A DNA stretch of 64,000 nt from Pseudomonas graminis (GCF_001705435.1 NZ_MDEN01000060.1:124001-188000); one strand, 5' to 3'; shown: positions 41,652-51,585, counted from the stretch's first letter. Notes: generated by a model from the letters alone, not told the origin. Numbers and translations: made by a program.

Positions 41652-42242
41652 TCAGGCCTGCATGTCGCCCTGCATTTCGTCGAGCAGGTCCTGAATCGCA
41701 TCAAGCCGTTCTTCGGCGTCTTCGATTTCCAGCAACTCGATCTTGTCTTCTTCCGCGAACGGCAACAGGTACGCCAGTTGATTGGCCAGCGAGTGCTGAC
41801 CGCTGGCGGTGAGGCCCATGTTCAGCGCGGCCACCATCGGGTGTTCAGCCAGCGCCGCGAGCAAGGCGACCAGATCGTCGTCCTCTTCCTGCAGCGGTTG
41901 CTCCTGGGGATCGTCCAGCCACTCGACTTCGCCGACCAGCAGGTTGTCGCGCTGGGTGCTGTAGTCCTTCACCCGAAAACGTCGAGCCCCCACAACGCGA
42001 ATGCCGAGCAGGCCGTTATCCTGCTTCTGGAAATCGGTCACCCGTGCTTCGCAGCCGATCAGCGAGAAACCGTCCGGCACGTCGCCCGTCTCACTGCCTT
42101 CAGTGATACAGACCACGCCGAAGCCTTCGCCCTGCTTCATGCAGCGGCCAATCATGTCGAGGTAGCGCGCCTCGAAGAGCTGCAGATCGAGCACGCACCC
42201 CGGGAACAGCACGGCATTCAGTGGAAACAACGGCAACGACAT
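41652..42242 (-). CDS. Lon-protease N-terminal domain-like protein
   Basis: 196 residues consisting of a LON substrate-binding domain only (LPLFPLNAVLFPGCVLDLQLFEARYLDMIGRCM in parts; GCEARVTDFQKQDNGLLGIRVVGARRFRV), with no ATPase or protease part. Homologues are widespread in proteobacteria and their function is unknown; protein binding is assumed. ATG 42242. It lies ten bases downstream of lrgB. Confidence 0.88.
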   Translation of the reverse strand: MSLPLFPLNAVLFPGCVLDLQLFEARYLDMIGRCMKQGEGFGVVCITEGSETGDVPDGFSLIGCEARVTDFQKQDNGLLGIRVVGARRFRVKDYSTQRDNLLVGEVEWLDDPQEQPLQEEDDDLVALLAALAEHPMVAALNMGLTASGQHSLANQLAYLLPFAEEDKIELLEIEDAEERLDAIQDLLDEMQGDMQA

Positions 42243-42252
42243 AAACCCATCC

Positions 42253-42969
42253 TCAAGCAAACAGAGACACCGCCAACGGCAGGAACAAGGCCGTGGCGAC
42301 ACCCATCAAACTCATTGCCAGCGCCGCGAAGGCGCCGCATTCCTCACTTTCCTGCAGGGCCGCCGACGTACCCACCGCATGGGCCGTCAGCCCGAGGGCC
42401 ATGCCTCGCGCTTCCGGGCTGGTTACCCGCGCCAGGGTCAGCAGACCGGGGCCGAATATGCCGCCGATCACCCCGGTTATCAACACAAACACCGCGGCCA
42501 GCGCCGCCACGCCGCCAATCTGCTCGGCGACGAGCATGGCGATCGGCGAGGTCACGGACTTGGGCGCCATGGTCATCAGGATCATGTGATCGGCGCCGAG
42601 CATCCAGCCCAGCCCCACGCACAGCCCGGTGGCCAGCACGCCACCCACCACCAGCGTAGTCAATACCGGCCAGAACAGTTGCCGGATGCGCCGCAGATTC
42701 AGATAAAGCGGCACCGCCAACGCAACCGTGGCGGGGCCCAGCAGAATGCTGAGGATTTCGGTGCTCTTGCGATATTCGACGTAGGACAGTCCGCAGCTCA
42801 CCAATACGCCAATCACCACCAGCATGGAGATGAGCACCGGTTGCAGAAACACCCAGCGGGTTTTCTCGTAACCGGCCAGCACCAGTTGATAAGCGCCCAG
42901 CGTGATGGCGATGCCGAACAAGGGGTGATGAATCACCGACAGCCAGGCGCCGTGCCAGTCCAGACTCAT
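42253..42969 (-). CDS. LrgB/CidB-family membrane protein
   Basis: 238 residues and seven or so membrane helices. LGPATVALAVPLYLN, PKSVTSPIAMLVAEQIGG and GLTAHAVGTSAALQESEECGAFAALAM define the family. With LrgA it forms the holin/antiholin-like pair linked in other bacteria to cell lysis and to pyruvate or glycolate transport. Start ATG overlaps the LrgA stop (ATGA). Confidence 0.92.
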   Translation of the reverse strand: MSLDWHGAWLSVIHHPLFGIAITLGAYQLVLAGYEKTRWVFLQPVLISMLVVIGVLVSCGLSYVEYRKSTEILSILLGPATVALAVPLYLNLRRIRQLFWPVLTTLVVGGVLATGLCVGLGWMLGADHMILMTMAPKSVTSPIAMLVAEQIGGVAALAAVFVLITGVIGGIFGPGLLTLARVTSPEARGMALGLTAHAVGTSAALQESEECGAFAALAMSLMGVATALFLPLAVSLFA

Positions 42970-43328
42970 GATGGCTCCCGGCGATTGGCCTGGCGGTCGA
43001 TGAGTTTCTGCATCAGCCAGCCGGCGAAGGTCAGCGAGACCATCAGAGAAATCACCAGCGAGCCGACGATCGCCCAGAAATCTTCGGCGATCTGGTCCGC
43101 ATACACCATCACGCCCACGGCAGGCGGTACCAGCAGCAGCGGCAGGTAGCGCAGCAGGCTGCTGGCCGCCAGGCTGATGGGTTCGCTGACTTCGCCGCGG
43201 GTCATCAGGTAGATCATCAGCAGCACCAGCCCGATGATCGGGCCGGGCAGGATCGACAGAAACAGGTGATTGAGCGCGGTTCCGATCAGTTGGAACAGCA
43301 CAAGCCAGGTCAGGCCTCTTAGCAACAT
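42966..43328 (-). CDS. CidA/LrgA-family holin-like protein
   Basis: 120 residues with four helices (LLRGLTWLVLFQLIGTALN; LPGPIIGLVLLMIYL; LPLLLVPPAVGVMVY; VISLMVSLTFAGWLMQ). The family motif LPGPIIGLVLL and the PPAVGVM turn are present. ATG 43328 gives the family start; the longer open frame upstream is unsupported. It is translationally coupled to lrgB. Confidence 0.92.
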   Translation of the reverse strand: MLLRGLTWLVLFQLIGTALNHLFLSILPGPIIGLVLLMIYLMTRGEVSEPISLAASSLLRYLPLLLVPPAVGVMVYADQIAEDFWAIVGSLVISLMVSLTFAGWLMQKLIDRQANRREPS

Positions 43329-43524
43329 AGAAAACTCCAGCAGATTCGCGCCGACATTATAGGCACGCCACCCGCTCTGCCTATGGGGTGGCATTCGCCA
43401 GTTGAGGGAACGTTGACCCGCGCGGTGCGGCGTGCTGATCTTCAGTGCCAAGCAATAACAGCGCCGACGCCACGCTGCCTGTGAAGATCGCGCGCAAAAA
43501 CAATAACTGACAAGGAGAATAGCG

Positions 43525-43980
43525 ATGCCCCACGTACCCGTTGCAGAACTCAAACGCTATGAAGGCAAGGACCTGGGATGCTCCGAATGGCTGACCATCG
43601 ATCAGGCGCGGATCAATCTGTTTGCCGAGGCCACCGGCGACTTTCAGTTTATCCACGTTGATCCGGTGAAAGCGGCGCAAACCCCGTTCGGATCGACCAT
43701 CGCCCATGGCTTTCTGTCGCTGTCGCTGATCCCCAAGCTGATGGAATCCCTGATGGTCGTGCCCGAAGGCATGCAGATGGCGATCAACTATGGCCTGGAC
43801 AGCGTGCGATTCATTCAGCCGGTGAAAGTGAATTCGCGCGTTCGTCTAAAAGTCACGCTGGCGCAGGTCACCGAAAAGAAGCCCGGCCAATGGCTGCTCA
43901 AAGCCACGGCAACGCTTGAAATCGAAGGCCTGGACAAGCCCGCGTTCATTGCTGAACCGCTTTCGCTGTGCTTCGTATAA
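43525..43980 (+). CDS. MaoC-like (R)-specific enoyl-CoA hydratase
   Basis: 151-residue hot-dog fold protein. DQARINLFAEATGDFQFIHVDPVKA contains the catalytic Asp-x4-His of hydratase 2, and FGSTIAHGFLSLSLIP the other helix. Homologues close to this size (NodN-like) hydrate 2-enoyl-CoA to (R)-3-hydroxyacyl-CoA. No pathway neighbours; the substrate is unknown. ATG 43525, AAGGAG eight bases upstream. Confidence 0.9.
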   Translation: MPHVPVAELKRYEGKDLGCSEWLTIDQARINLFAEATGDFQFIHVDPVKAAQTPFGSTIAHGFLSLSLIPKLMESLMVVPEGMQMAINYGLDSVRFIQPVKVNSRVRLKVTLAQVTEKKPGQWLLKATATLEIEGLDKPAFIAEPLSLCFV

Positions 43981-44022
43981 CCCCGCCGCCCCTCTACAAA
44001 GCCCCTGCAAACCTTCCACAAA

Positions 44023-44052
44023 CATGAAACAGTCGTAACAGACTGTTTCATG
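44023..44052. repeat. Perfect 12-bp inverted repeat between maoC and the MORN gene
   Basis: CATGAAACAGTC (44023-44034), GTAACA loop, GACTGTTTCATG (44041-44052). There is no U-tract on either side, so it could be a weak terminator or an operator for the gene at 44152. Confidence 0.75.
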
Positions 44053-44151
44053 AGCGTTCCTCGCTGCGGCATACTCGCTGCGGCTGTGTGAGCGACTCGA
44101 TACACGTACGCGATCAGATCACGCCGAAACATCTTTTTTTCGGGATTTACC

Positions 44152-45846
44152 ATGCGCGCGTTTGCTCCTTTGGCCCTGACCTTCCTTCTTGCCGCTTGCG
44201 GCGACGGCGAATCGCTGTTGCCCCCGGACGCTCGCCTGCCCGACGGCGGACGCTATCGCGGCGACGTGATCAATGGCGTGCTGCAAGGCAAGGGTCGGAT
44301 CGATTACCCCAATGGCAGCTGGTACGCCGGGGAATTCAAGAGCGGGCAGTGGAACGGCCAGGGCGAGTGGCACGCCAGCAACGGTGACGTGTACCGCGGC
44401 GGTTTTCAGGACGGGCTTTTCCATGGCCAGGGCTCGCTGACGACCAGCGCCGGCAGTTACGTCGGCGGCTACAAGCTGGGGCGGCGCGACGGGGAAGGCA
44501 CGCTGAAAGAGCACGGCATGAGCTATCGCGGCGAGTTCAAGGCCGACCTGTACGACGGCGCCGGTCATCTGGAACTGGACGACGGCAGCGAGTATCAGGG
44601 CCAGTTCGCCCACGGCAAACCCAACGGCGAAGGCCAGCGCAACGATTCGGCGGGCAACCAGTTCAGCGGCAAGTTCGTCGATGGCCAGCTTGAAGGCACG
44701 GGCAATTTCAACAGCGCCGATGGCGATCAGTACGTCGGCGGCTTTCACAACAATCAGCTCAATGGCCGCGGTCGCTACGAAAACGCCGATGGCGATGTCT
44801 GGTCGGGGCAGTTCAAGGATGGCGCGTTCACCGGCAAGGGCGAGTTGATCGGCTCCGATGGCACCCGCTATCAAGGGGACTTCAAGAACTGGCGCTTCGC
44901 AGGCTCAGGCAGCCTGAAGCTACCGGACGGCAGCGTGTACATCGGCCAGTTCGAGAACGATAACTATCAAGGCAGCGGCGTGCTGACCACGGCGGACGGC
45001 GAAGTCCAGAGCGGCACCTGGTCCAACGGCCAGCGCGTGCGCGATGCGGCCGGAAAGCTGCTGCCGGACCCGCTGGAAATGGGCCTGCTCGCCCAGGGCG
45101 CCCTGGTCGAAAAAGCCCTCGCCGCCGTGCCCGCCTCCACGCCGGCCATCGAGCTGTACAGCCTCGTCGTGGGTGGCGATGGCAAGCAGAGCGTCTTTCT
45201 GCGCGAGGCGGATTACGTGAACAAGCTGCTCGCCACGCGCTTCGGTGCGTTTGGCCAGATCACGCTGGTCAACCATCGCGATCACATGGCCGATCGCCCG
45301 CTGGCAACCCGCGAAACCATCAGCCGCGCCGTGCAGACGTTGGCCAAGCGCAGTGGTCCGGAAGATTTGATCTTCATTTACCTCACCAGCCACGGCACCC
45401 ATGAACACGAGCTGGTGCTGGATCAGCCGCGCCTGGAGCTGTCCGACCTGCCCGCCAACGAGATGGCCGGCGTGCTGGCGCCGCTGAAAAATCGCGACAA
45501 GGTGGTGGTGATTTCCGCGTGCTATTCGGGCGGTTTCATTCCGGCGATCAAGGACGAGCGGACGATGGTGATTACCGCATCCCGTGAGGACCGGGTGTCC
45601 TTTGGCTGTTCTGAAGAGGCGGATTTCACCTACTTCGGCGAGGCGCTGTTCGGCAAGGCGCTGGTGGAAACCGACGATCTGGTGCAAGCGTTCAATGAGG
45701 CAAAAGACATCGTCGCTCAGCGTGAAACGGACGAAAGCTTCGAAGCCTCCGAGCCGCAGATGTGGGCACCGAAAGGCGTGGTCAACCATTGGCGGCAGCT
45801 GCGCAAAAGTCAGGCGGAGCGCGCGCTGAATACCGTTCGACGCTGA
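44152..45846 (+). CDS. MORN-repeat lipoprotein with C13 (caspase-like) peptidase domain
   Basis: 564 residues. Lipobox LLAAC (Cys16) predicts a lipoprotein; Asp at +2 is absent (C-G-D), which in Pseudomonas suggests outer-membrane sorting. About eleven MORN repeats (YxGxFxxGxxxGxGxxxxxxG) span residues 34-290. After a short linker comes a peptidase C13/caspase-like domain (about 330-545) with His414 in YLTSHGTHEHEL and Cys457 in VISACYSGGF. Both catalytic residues are intact. MORN repeats bind membranes or partners; C13 proteins cleave after Asn/Asp. The substrate is unknown. Confidence 0.88.
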   Translation: MRAFAPLALTFLLAACGDGESLLPPDARLPDGGRYRGDVINGVLQGKGRIDYPNGSWYAGEFKSGQWNGQGEWHASNGDVYRGGFQDGLFHGQGSLTTSAGSYVGGYKLGRRDGEGTLKEHGMSYRGEFKADLYDGAGHLELDDGSEYQGQFAHGKPNGEGQRNDSAGNQFSGKFVDGQLEGTGNFNSADGDQYVGGFHNNQLNGRGRYENADGDVWSGQFKDGAFTGKGELIGSDGTRYQGDFKNWRFAGSGSLKLPDGSVYIGQFENDNYQGSGVLTTADGEVQSGTWSNGQRVRDAAGKLLPDPLEMGLLAQGALVEKALAAVPASTPAIELYSLVVGGDGKQSVFLREADYVNKLLATRFGAFGQITLVNHRDHMADRPLATRETISRAVQTLAKRSGPEDLIFIYLTSHGTHEHELVLDQPRLELSDLPANEMAGVLAPLKNRDKVVVISACYSGGFIPAIKDERTMVITASREDRVSFGCSEEADFTYFGEALFGKALVETDDLVQAFNEAKDIVAQRETDESFEASEPQMWAPKGVVNHWRQLRKSQAERALNTVRR

Positions 45847-46048
45847 GTCCCATCGCACCTGATGCAGGATCGGCTTCAACCGGGAAGGGGCCGGGCGGGT
45901 CCGCCTGCAAACCGGTTCCGACAGATTGATCCAGGCTCAAGTGCGGGATGCGCGAACATTTCATGTGTTTTTGTGAAACCCTCCCGCTACGCCCGCAGTC
46001 TGTTCCGGTACAGCGCCTATGCTTGTGGCGTATCAAGGGAGAAAGATC

Positions 46049-46690
46049 ATGTACTTGACGCCTCAGCACATTTTGCTTGCCGGAGCTACCGGATTGACTG
46101 GCGAGCACTTGCTCGACCGCCTGCTCAACGAACCCACTGTCACCCGCCTCCTCGCCCCCAGCCGTCGTCCCCTGGCTGAACATCCACGTCTGGAAAACCC
46201 GGTCGGCGATCTTCAGCGTTTGCTGCCCACCCTCGAAGGTCCTGTGGACATCGCCTTCTGCTGCCTGGGCACCACGATCAAACAGGCCGGCTCCCAGGAA
46301 GCCTTCCGGGCCGTCGATCTGGACATGGTCGTGGCGTTTGGCAAACGTGCTCGCGAGCTGGGGGCGCGTCATCTGCTGGTGATCAGCGCCGTGAACGCCG
46401 ACCCGCAATCGAGCATCTTTTACAGCCGTGTGAAAGGCGAGATGGAAGAAGCGCTGAAGCTTCAGGGCTGGCCGCAACTGACCATCGTCCAGCCGTCGCT
46501 GCTGATTGGCGAGCGGCAGGATCAGCGTCTGATGGAGCAGCTGGCCGGGCCGATTGCCAAGCTGATTCCCGGCAAATACGGCGGCATCGAAGCCTGCAAC
46601 CTCGCCCGCGCGTTGTGGCGCCTGGCGCTGGAAGAGCAGGACGGCGTGCGGGTGGTTGAATCGGATGATTTGCGGCGGTTGGGGAAGTAG
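46049..46690 (+). CDS. NAD(P)-binding oxidoreductase (HTATIP2-like atypical SDR)
   Basis: 213 residues. The N-terminal Rossmann motif [19 protein letters not shown] binds NAD(P). [35 protein letters not shown] and the YSRVKGEME Tyr-x3-Lys pair are typical of the TIP30/HTATIP2 group. ATG 46049 with AAGGGAG upstream. No operon partner, so the substrate cannot be named. A degenerate REP arm lies in the 200 bases before it. Confidence 0.85.
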   Translation: MYLTPQHILLAGATGLTGEHLLDRLLNEPTVTRLLAPSRRPLAEHPRLENPVGDLQRLLPTLEGPVDIAFCCLGTTIKQAGSQEAFRAVDLDMVVAFGKRARELGARHLLVISAVNADPQSSIFYSRVKGEMEEALKLQGWPQLTIVQPSLLIGERQDQRLMEQLAGPIAKLIPGKYGGIEACNLARALWRLALEEQDGVRVVESDDLRRLGK

Positions 46691-46722
46691 CGCCAAGCTG
46701 ATCTACCTGACGACACAAACGG

Positions 46723-46811
46723 TGTAGGAGTGAGCTTGCTCGCGATCAGGTTCTGACAGTCACCATTAATGGAACGGTCAGACCGCAATCGCGAGCAAGC
46801 TCACTCCTACA
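46723..46811. repeat. REPIN, TGTAGGAGTGAGCTTGCTCGCGAT class
   Basis: Perfect 24-base arms TGTAGGAGTGAGCTTGCTCG/... and inverse at the two ends, 89 bases overall, between convergent genes. Confidence 0.88.
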
Positions 46812-46828
46812 GGGATCGCCGTTCTGAG

Positions 46829-47116
46829 TTACATCCCGCCCGTCGCCTGAAACCCCACACCCAGCGCGGTCAGAATCGACAATGGCAATAGCAGCGTGTC
46901 CAGCAGCGCGCTGCCGGGCAGGTCGAGCATCGGGTATTTCGGCGCCTCGGTGCCAAAGCGCTCCTTCTCGCAGCAGCCCCCTTCAATAGCGTACAGATCC
47001 AGTCGCGTGCCGGCATAAACGACCGGCGCGCCGGGCTGATTGGCGTCGAGGGTGCGCACGGTCGAGCAGCCCGTCGTCAGCAACAGGCCCAGCGCAAGGA
47101 CAACGAGCTTATTCAT
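46829..47116 (-). CDS. YceK/YidQ-like lipoprotein
   Basis: 95 residues from ATG 47116. Signal with lipobox LLTTGC, then [53 protein letters not shown], which fits the DUF1375/YceK family (short lipoproteins with a hydrophobic C-terminal segment). The start overlaps the ubiX stop by eight bases; no good ribosome site, so coupling to ubiX translation is likely. Function unknown. Confidence 0.82.
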   Translation of the reverse strand: MNKLVVLALGLLLTTGCSTVRTLDANQPGAPVVYAGTRLDLYAIEGGCCEKERFGTEAPKYPMLDLPGSALLDTLLLPLSILTALGVGFQATGGM

Positions 47117-47738
47117 CGGCGCCAAAATGATGCTCGCCCCAACGCGGCAGCATGTCCTGCGGGATGTTGAGCAGGTTCAGAATCCGCGCGACGACGAAAT
47201 CCACCAGATCGTCGATCGTCTGCGGCTGGTGATAGAAACCGGGCGACGCCGGCAGAATCACCGCGCCCATGTTCGACAGCTTGAGCATGTTCTCCAGGTG
47301 GATGCTGGAGAACGGCGCCTCGCGGGGCACCAGGATCAACTGCCGGCGCTCCTTCAACGTCACGTCTGCGGCGCGCTCGATCAGGTTGTTGCAGGCCCCC
47401 GTGGCGATTGCCGACAGCGTACCGGTCGAACACGGCACCACCACCATCGCACTCGGCGAGCCTGAACCGGACGCCACCGGCGACATCCAGTCTTCCTTGC
47501 CGTACACCCGAATCTGGCCCGCTGTCGCGCCGGTGTATTCGTTGAGGAAGGCCTGCATCATCTGCGGTTTGGGCGGCAGATTGACGTCGGTCTCGGTGGC
47601 CATGACCAACTGCGCGGCCTTGGAGATGAGGAAATGCACTTCGCGGTCTTCGCGCACCAGGCAGTCCAGCAGGCGCAGGCCGTATTGCGCGCCGGACGCG
47701 CCGGTCATCGCCAGGGTAATGCGTTCCGGGCCGCTCAT
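47109..47738 (-). CDS. ubiX: Flavin prenyltransferase UbiX
   Basis: Makes prenylated FMN, the cofactor of UbiD decarboxylases in ubiquinone synthesis. 209 residues. [16 protein letters not shown] (FMN-binding), [32 protein letters not shown] and [17 protein letters not shown] (prenyl-phosphate site) are all present. ATG 47738 overlaps the mpl stop by four bases (ATGA). Confidence 0.96.
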   Translation of the reverse strand: MSGPERITLAMTGASGAQYGLRLLDCLVREDREVHFLISKAAQLVMATETDVNLPPKPQMMQAFLNEYTGATAGQIRVYGKEDWMSPVASGSGSPSAMVVVPCSTGTLSAIATGACNNLIERAADVTLKERRQLILVPREAPFSSIHLENMLKLSNMGAVILPASPGFYHQPQTIDDLVDFVVARILNLLNIPQDMLPRWGEHHFGADE

Positions 47739-49084
47739 TGCAGGGCCTTCGCGAGTTTGCCGTGCAGGCCGCCGAAGCCGCCGTTGCTCATGATGACCAC
47801 GTGGGTACCGGGCTCTGCCTGGTTTTTCACAAGCTCGATAATGCCGTCGAGGCTGTCGCACACCAACGATGGAATGGTGCACTCCGCGGCGGTTGCCGCC
47901 AGATCCCAACCCAGATTGGCCGGCGCATACCAGACCACCTGATCGGCCTGGACGACGCTTTCCGGCAGGCCGTCGCGGTGGGCGCCGAGCTTCATGGAGT
48001 TGGAGCGCGGCTCGACGATGGCGATGATTGGCGCATCGCCAACCTTTTTGCGCAGTCCATCCAGCGTGGTGGCGATGGCGGTCGGGTGGTGGGCGAAGTC
48101 ATCGTAGATGGTGATGCCGCGCACTTCGGCGACCTTCTCCATGCGCCGCTTCACGCTCTTGAACGCACTCAGCGCGTCGACGCCCTGCTGCGGCACCACA
48201 CCAACGTGGCGGGCAGCGGCGAGGGTCGCCAAGGCATTCGCCACGTTGTGCTGGCCGGTCATGCCCCAATCGACGACGCCTTGGACCGCACCTTCGAAAA
48301 TCACTTCGAATTTTGAACCGTCTTCGCTGAGCAGGTTCGCCTGCCATTGACCGCCCTCTCCGGTGGTCTGCACCGGCGTCCAGCAGCCCATTTGAATCAC
48401 GCGCTCAAGTGCGGGCTCGGTGGTCGGGTGGATGACCAGGCCTTCGCTCGGGATGGTGCGCACAAGGTGGTGGAACTGCCGTTCGATGGCCGGGAGATCG
48501 GGGAAGATGTCGGCGTGATCGAATTCCAGGTTGTTGAGGATGGCGGTGCGCGGGCCGTAATGGACGAACTTGGAGCGCTTGTCGAAGAAGGCGCTGTCGT
48601 ATTCATCCGCCTCGACGACGAAGAATGGCGTTTCGCCCAGGCGCGCCGAGACATCGAAGTTCTGCGGCACGCCGCCAATCAGGAAGCCCGGGGCCATGCC
48701 AGCGTGTTCCAGCACCCAGGCGAGCATGCTGCTGGTGGTGGTTTTGCCATGGGTGCCGGCGACGGCCAGCACCCAGCGACCGCGAAGGACGTGATCGGCC
48801 AGCCACTGAGGCCCGGAAACGTAGGGCAGGCCCTTGTTCAGGACATGCTCGACCGCAGGGTTGCCGCGCGACATGGCGTTGCCGACCACCACCAGATCCG
48901 GTGCCGGCTCGAGGTGCGAAGGGTCGTAACCCTGCATCAACTGAATGCCCTGCGCTTCGAGCTGCGTGCTCATCGGCGGGTAGACGTTGGCATCGGAGCC
49001 CGTGACTTTATGGCCCAGATCCTTGGCGAGCACCGCCAGCGAACCCATGAACGTGCCGCAGATACCCAGAATATGAATGTGCAT
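47735..49084 (-). CDS. mpl: UDP-MurNAc:L-Ala-gamma-D-Glu-meso-DAP ligase
   Basis: Recycling enzyme that joins free murein tripeptide to UDP-MurNAc. 449 residues. N-terminal Mur-like Rossmann domain ([25 protein letters not shown]), Walker [34 protein letters not shown] and [11 protein letters not shown] are diagnostic of Mpl rather than MurC. It heads the mpl-ubiX-lipoprotein run. Confidence 0.96.
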   Translation of the reverse strand: MHIHILGICGTFMGSLAVLAKDLGHKVTGSDANVYPPMSTQLEAQGIQLMQGYDPSHLEPAPDLVVVGNAMSRGNPAVEHVLNKGLPYVSGPQWLADHVLRGRWVLAVAGTHGKTTTSSMLAWVLEHAGMAPGFLIGGVPQNFDVSARLGETPFFVVEADEYDSAFFDKRSKFVHYGPRTAILNNLEFDHADIFPDLPAIERQFHHLVRTIPSEGLVIHPTTEPALERVIQMGCWTPVQTTGEGGQWQANLLSEDGSKFEVIFEGAVQGVVDWGMTGQHNVANALATLAAARHVGVVPQQGVDALSAFKSVKRRMEKVAEVRGITIYDDFAHHPTAIATTLDGLRKKVGDAPIIAIVEPRSNSMKLGAHRDGLPESVVQADQVVWYAPANLGWDLAATAAECTIPSLVCDSLDGIIELVKNQAEPGTHVVIMSNGGFGGLHGKLAKALQ

Positions 49085-49186
49085 GACCGACCTCTTAGAA
49101 CATGGGCCGCAGGTTAGCGTAGAAGGCAGTGGATGCGCACGGGGGAATTGAGGGTGCTCGATCAGACTGGTTGAAGGGTGGTTGAA

Positions 49187-49233
49187 GGGGACTGATTTAT
49201 TTACAACGCTTCACCGTAAATTAATCTGTCCCC
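49187..49233. repeat. 47-bp GGGGACTGATTTATTTAC palindrome, copy 2
   Basis: Same structure as copy 1. It starts a 213-base unit that is duplicated in tandem (49187 and 49400): palindrome, then CAGACAGTGCCCCCTGCGGTG, then GCGCCTTCCCGGCTAAAGCC. Confidence 0.88.
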
Positions 49234-49270
49234 GCTTCAGACAGTGCCCCCTGCGGTGTAACGCCTGGCG

Positions 49271-49341
49271 CCTTCCCGGCTAAAGCCGGTCCCACTAATT
49301 GACCGCGATCCCCCTGTAGCACCGGCTTTAGCCGGGAAGAC
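49271..49341. repeat. Class-A REP pair within the tandem unit
   Basis: Inverted arm CTTCCCGGCTAAAGCCGGTC (49271-49295) and direct arm GCACCGGCTTTAGCCGGGAA (about 49315-49341). Confidence 0.8.
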
Positions 49342-49399
49342 GTCAGATCGCACACTGCAGAATTGATGGCGCTCACCCCGGGGGTTGAAGAGGGTTGAA

Positions 49400-49446
49400 G
49401 GGGACTGATTTATTTACAACGCTTCACCGTAAATTAATCTGTCCCC
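49400..49446. repeat. 47-bp GGGGACTGATTTATTTAC palindrome, copy 3
   Basis: Identical in sequence to copy 2 over all 47 bases as far as I can compare. It is followed by another single REP arm at 49484-49508. The 485 bases between mpl and the regulator contain only this repeat array. Confidence 0.88.
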
Positions 49447-49569
49447 GTTTCAGACAGTGCCCCCTGCGGTGTGACGCCTGGCGCCTTCCCGGCTAAAGCC
49501 GGTCCTACAGGGGACCGTATGCACACGCAGAATTCCGAGCATTCACACCGGTTTCATCCACTCAGAACC

Positions 49570-51474
49570 TCAGCGGTTGATCCCATGCTTGCGCAGCTTT
49601 CTGTACAGCGTATTGCGGCTCACCCCCAGCTCCCGGGCGGCGTGGGTCATGTGCCAGCGCTGGGTGTCCAGGGTGGCGATGAGCGCTGCGCGTTCGGCGT
49701 CGTCCAGCGGCGAGTGGACCTCATCGGGCTTTGTCGGCGCACTCACCTGCCGAATCGCCGCCGGCAGATCTTCATAACCAATCCGCCCCTCATCACACAG
49801 CGCCGCCAGGGTCCGCAGCACGTTGCGCATCTGCCGCACGTTGCCGGGCCAGTTGAAGTCGAGCAGCGCCTGCCTCGCCTTCGCCTCAATCACAATCGAA
49901 AGCCCATCCGCCTCTTGCTTCAGCAACAACTCCAGCAACTGCGCCTTATCACTCCGCTCTCTCAACGGCGGCAAGGCGATTTCCAAGCCATTAAGCCGAT
50001 AAAACAAATCCTCACGAAAGCTGCCGTCCTCCACCCGCTCCAGCAAATTCCGGTGGGTCGCGCTGATCAGTCGTACATCCACCGCTTGCGGCTCGCCGCC
50101 AATCGGCACCACCAGCCGGTCTTCCAGTACGCGCAGTAAACGGGTCTGCAAGGCCACCGGCATGTCGCCGATCTCATCCAGAAACAACGTACCGCCATCG
50201 GCCTGCTGCAACTTGCCCCGCATGCCCTCCTTGCGCGCACCGGTAAAGCTGCCGCCGCGATAACCGAACAGCTCGCTCTCGATCAGGCTTTCCGGAATGG
50301 CCGCGCAGTTCAGCGCCACGAACGGCTTGGCGGAGCGCTGACTCGCCTGATGCACTGCCTTGGCAAACGCCTCCTTGCCAGAGCCGGTTTCACCGTTGAT
50401 CAGCAACGGCACGTCGCGCTCGAATACCTTCAGCGCCCTGCGGAAATCAGTTTGCAGCGACGCATCGCCCAGGCAGATGTCGTGCGAAGAAAACGGCACA
50501 GCCAACGTGCTGACCACCGGCGCAACAAGGCCCTTCAGCTCGGCACGCGATTGCCCACGCAATACGGCGAAGAATCCCCGCCCGTCCCGCGTGCGCAGCG
50601 GCCAACTGGCGGCGGCGTCCGGCGAAGCGCGGCTCAGCAGTTCATCCAGCGAGCAGTCAAATATCGATTCCACGCCCTGGCCCACCAGATCGTCACGGCT
50701 CAAGCCCAGCAGATTCAGCGCGCTCTGGTTCAGCGCACTGACGCGGCCCTCGCCGTCTAACGCCAACAGCCCCTCGCTGAACAAACCGACTGCACCGGCC
50801 TGAAGATGAAAACGCAGGAGCCACTGACCGTCGAAATGACGCAGGAAATAGCTGCTTTCGATCATCTTCGCCGACAGATTCACCAGCGCCATGGTGTGAA
50901 ACTGGCTCTGGCGGGACACGTCGTGGCGGGCCGAAGAAACGTCCAGCACCGCAAGCAGATCGCCATGGGGATCGAACACCGGGCTCGCCGAACAAGTGAG
51001 GCCGGTGTGACGGCCGCGAAAATGCTCGTCGCGATGGATCGTCACCGACTGACGCTCGACCAGGCAGGTGCCGATGCCGTTGGTGCCCTCTCGCGCCTCG
51101 CTCCAGTCGGCGCCCAGCCAGAGGCCGGCGCGCTCAAAAATCCGTCGATCCCCTGGCTCGGTCACGCAGTTGAGGATGATCCCGCGCGCATCAGTCAGGA
51201 GCACCGCACTGCCGCCGGCAAGCTGACGGTGCAGGCTGTTCATCTCGTCGCCGGCGATGGTGAGGACTTGCTGCAACTGCTCGCGACTCTCCAGCACGCG
51301 CGCATGCTCCAGCACGGTGGGCGCCATCGCTTGCGCGGGGTCGAGGTGGTAATCCTCAAGGCAGCGCAGCCATGAACGCGCAATAGACGGGTCGGTAGCA
51401 AGGTGATGGGGGGCTTTGCCTTGGGCAACGGTCAGCACTTGTTCGGCGTGACGCGTCAGGTGATTGCTGTGCAT
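49570..51474 (-). CDS. Sigma-54-dependent activator, AcoR type
   Basis: 634 residues. N-terminal GAF-like sensory region (about 60-210), a PAS-like stretch (235-290), the AAA+ domain with Walker A GETGSGKEAFAKAV and Walker B GGTLFLDEIGDM, and a C-terminal Fis-type helix-turn-helix (MTHAARELGVSRNTLYRKLRKHG). The sigma-54 contact loop reads GSFTGA rather than GAFTGA. AcoR-type proteins sense small metabolites such as acetoin or alcohol-derived signals. The divergent aldehyde dehydrogenase with a sigma-54 promoter is its likely target. Confidence 0.92.
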   Translation of the reverse strand: MHSNHLTRHAEQVLTVAQGKAPHHLATDPSIARSWLRCLEDYHLDPAQAMAPTVLEHARVLESREQLQQVLTIAGDEMNSLHRQLAGGSAVLLTDARGIILNCVTEPGDRRIFERAGLWLGADWSEAREGTNGIGTCLVERQSVTIHRDEHFRGRHTGLTCSASPVFDPHGDLLAVLDVSSARHDVSRQSQFHTMALVNLSAKMIESSYFLRHFDGQWLLRFHLQAGAVGLFSEGLLALDGEGRVSALNQSALNLLGLSRDDLVGQGVESIFDCSLDELLSRASPDAAASWPLRTRDGRGFFAVLRGQSRAELKGLVAPVVSTLAVPFSSHDICLGDASLQTDFRRALKVFERDVPLLINGETGSGKEAFAKAVHQASQRSAKPFVALNCAAIPESLIESELFGYRGGSFTGARKEGMRGKLQQADGGTLFLDEIGDMPVALQTRLLRVLEDRLVVPIGGEPQAVDVRLISATHRNLLERVEDGSFREDLFYRLNGLEIALPPLRERSDKAQLLELLLKQEADGLSIVIEAKARQALLDFNWPGNVRQMRNVLRTLAALCDEGRIGYEDLPAAIRQVSAPTKPDEVHSPLDDAERAALIATLDTQRWHMTHAARELGVSRNTLYRKLRKHGINR

Positions 51475-51585
51475 TTTTATTGTTCATCCTGAGCCAGGGC
51501 TCTGCGGAGGATTTGCCGATCAGCATCCTCCTCGCCCGGACTCATTGCAATGCTGCGAAAGGCGGGGTCCGCCAAGCTGTCACGC

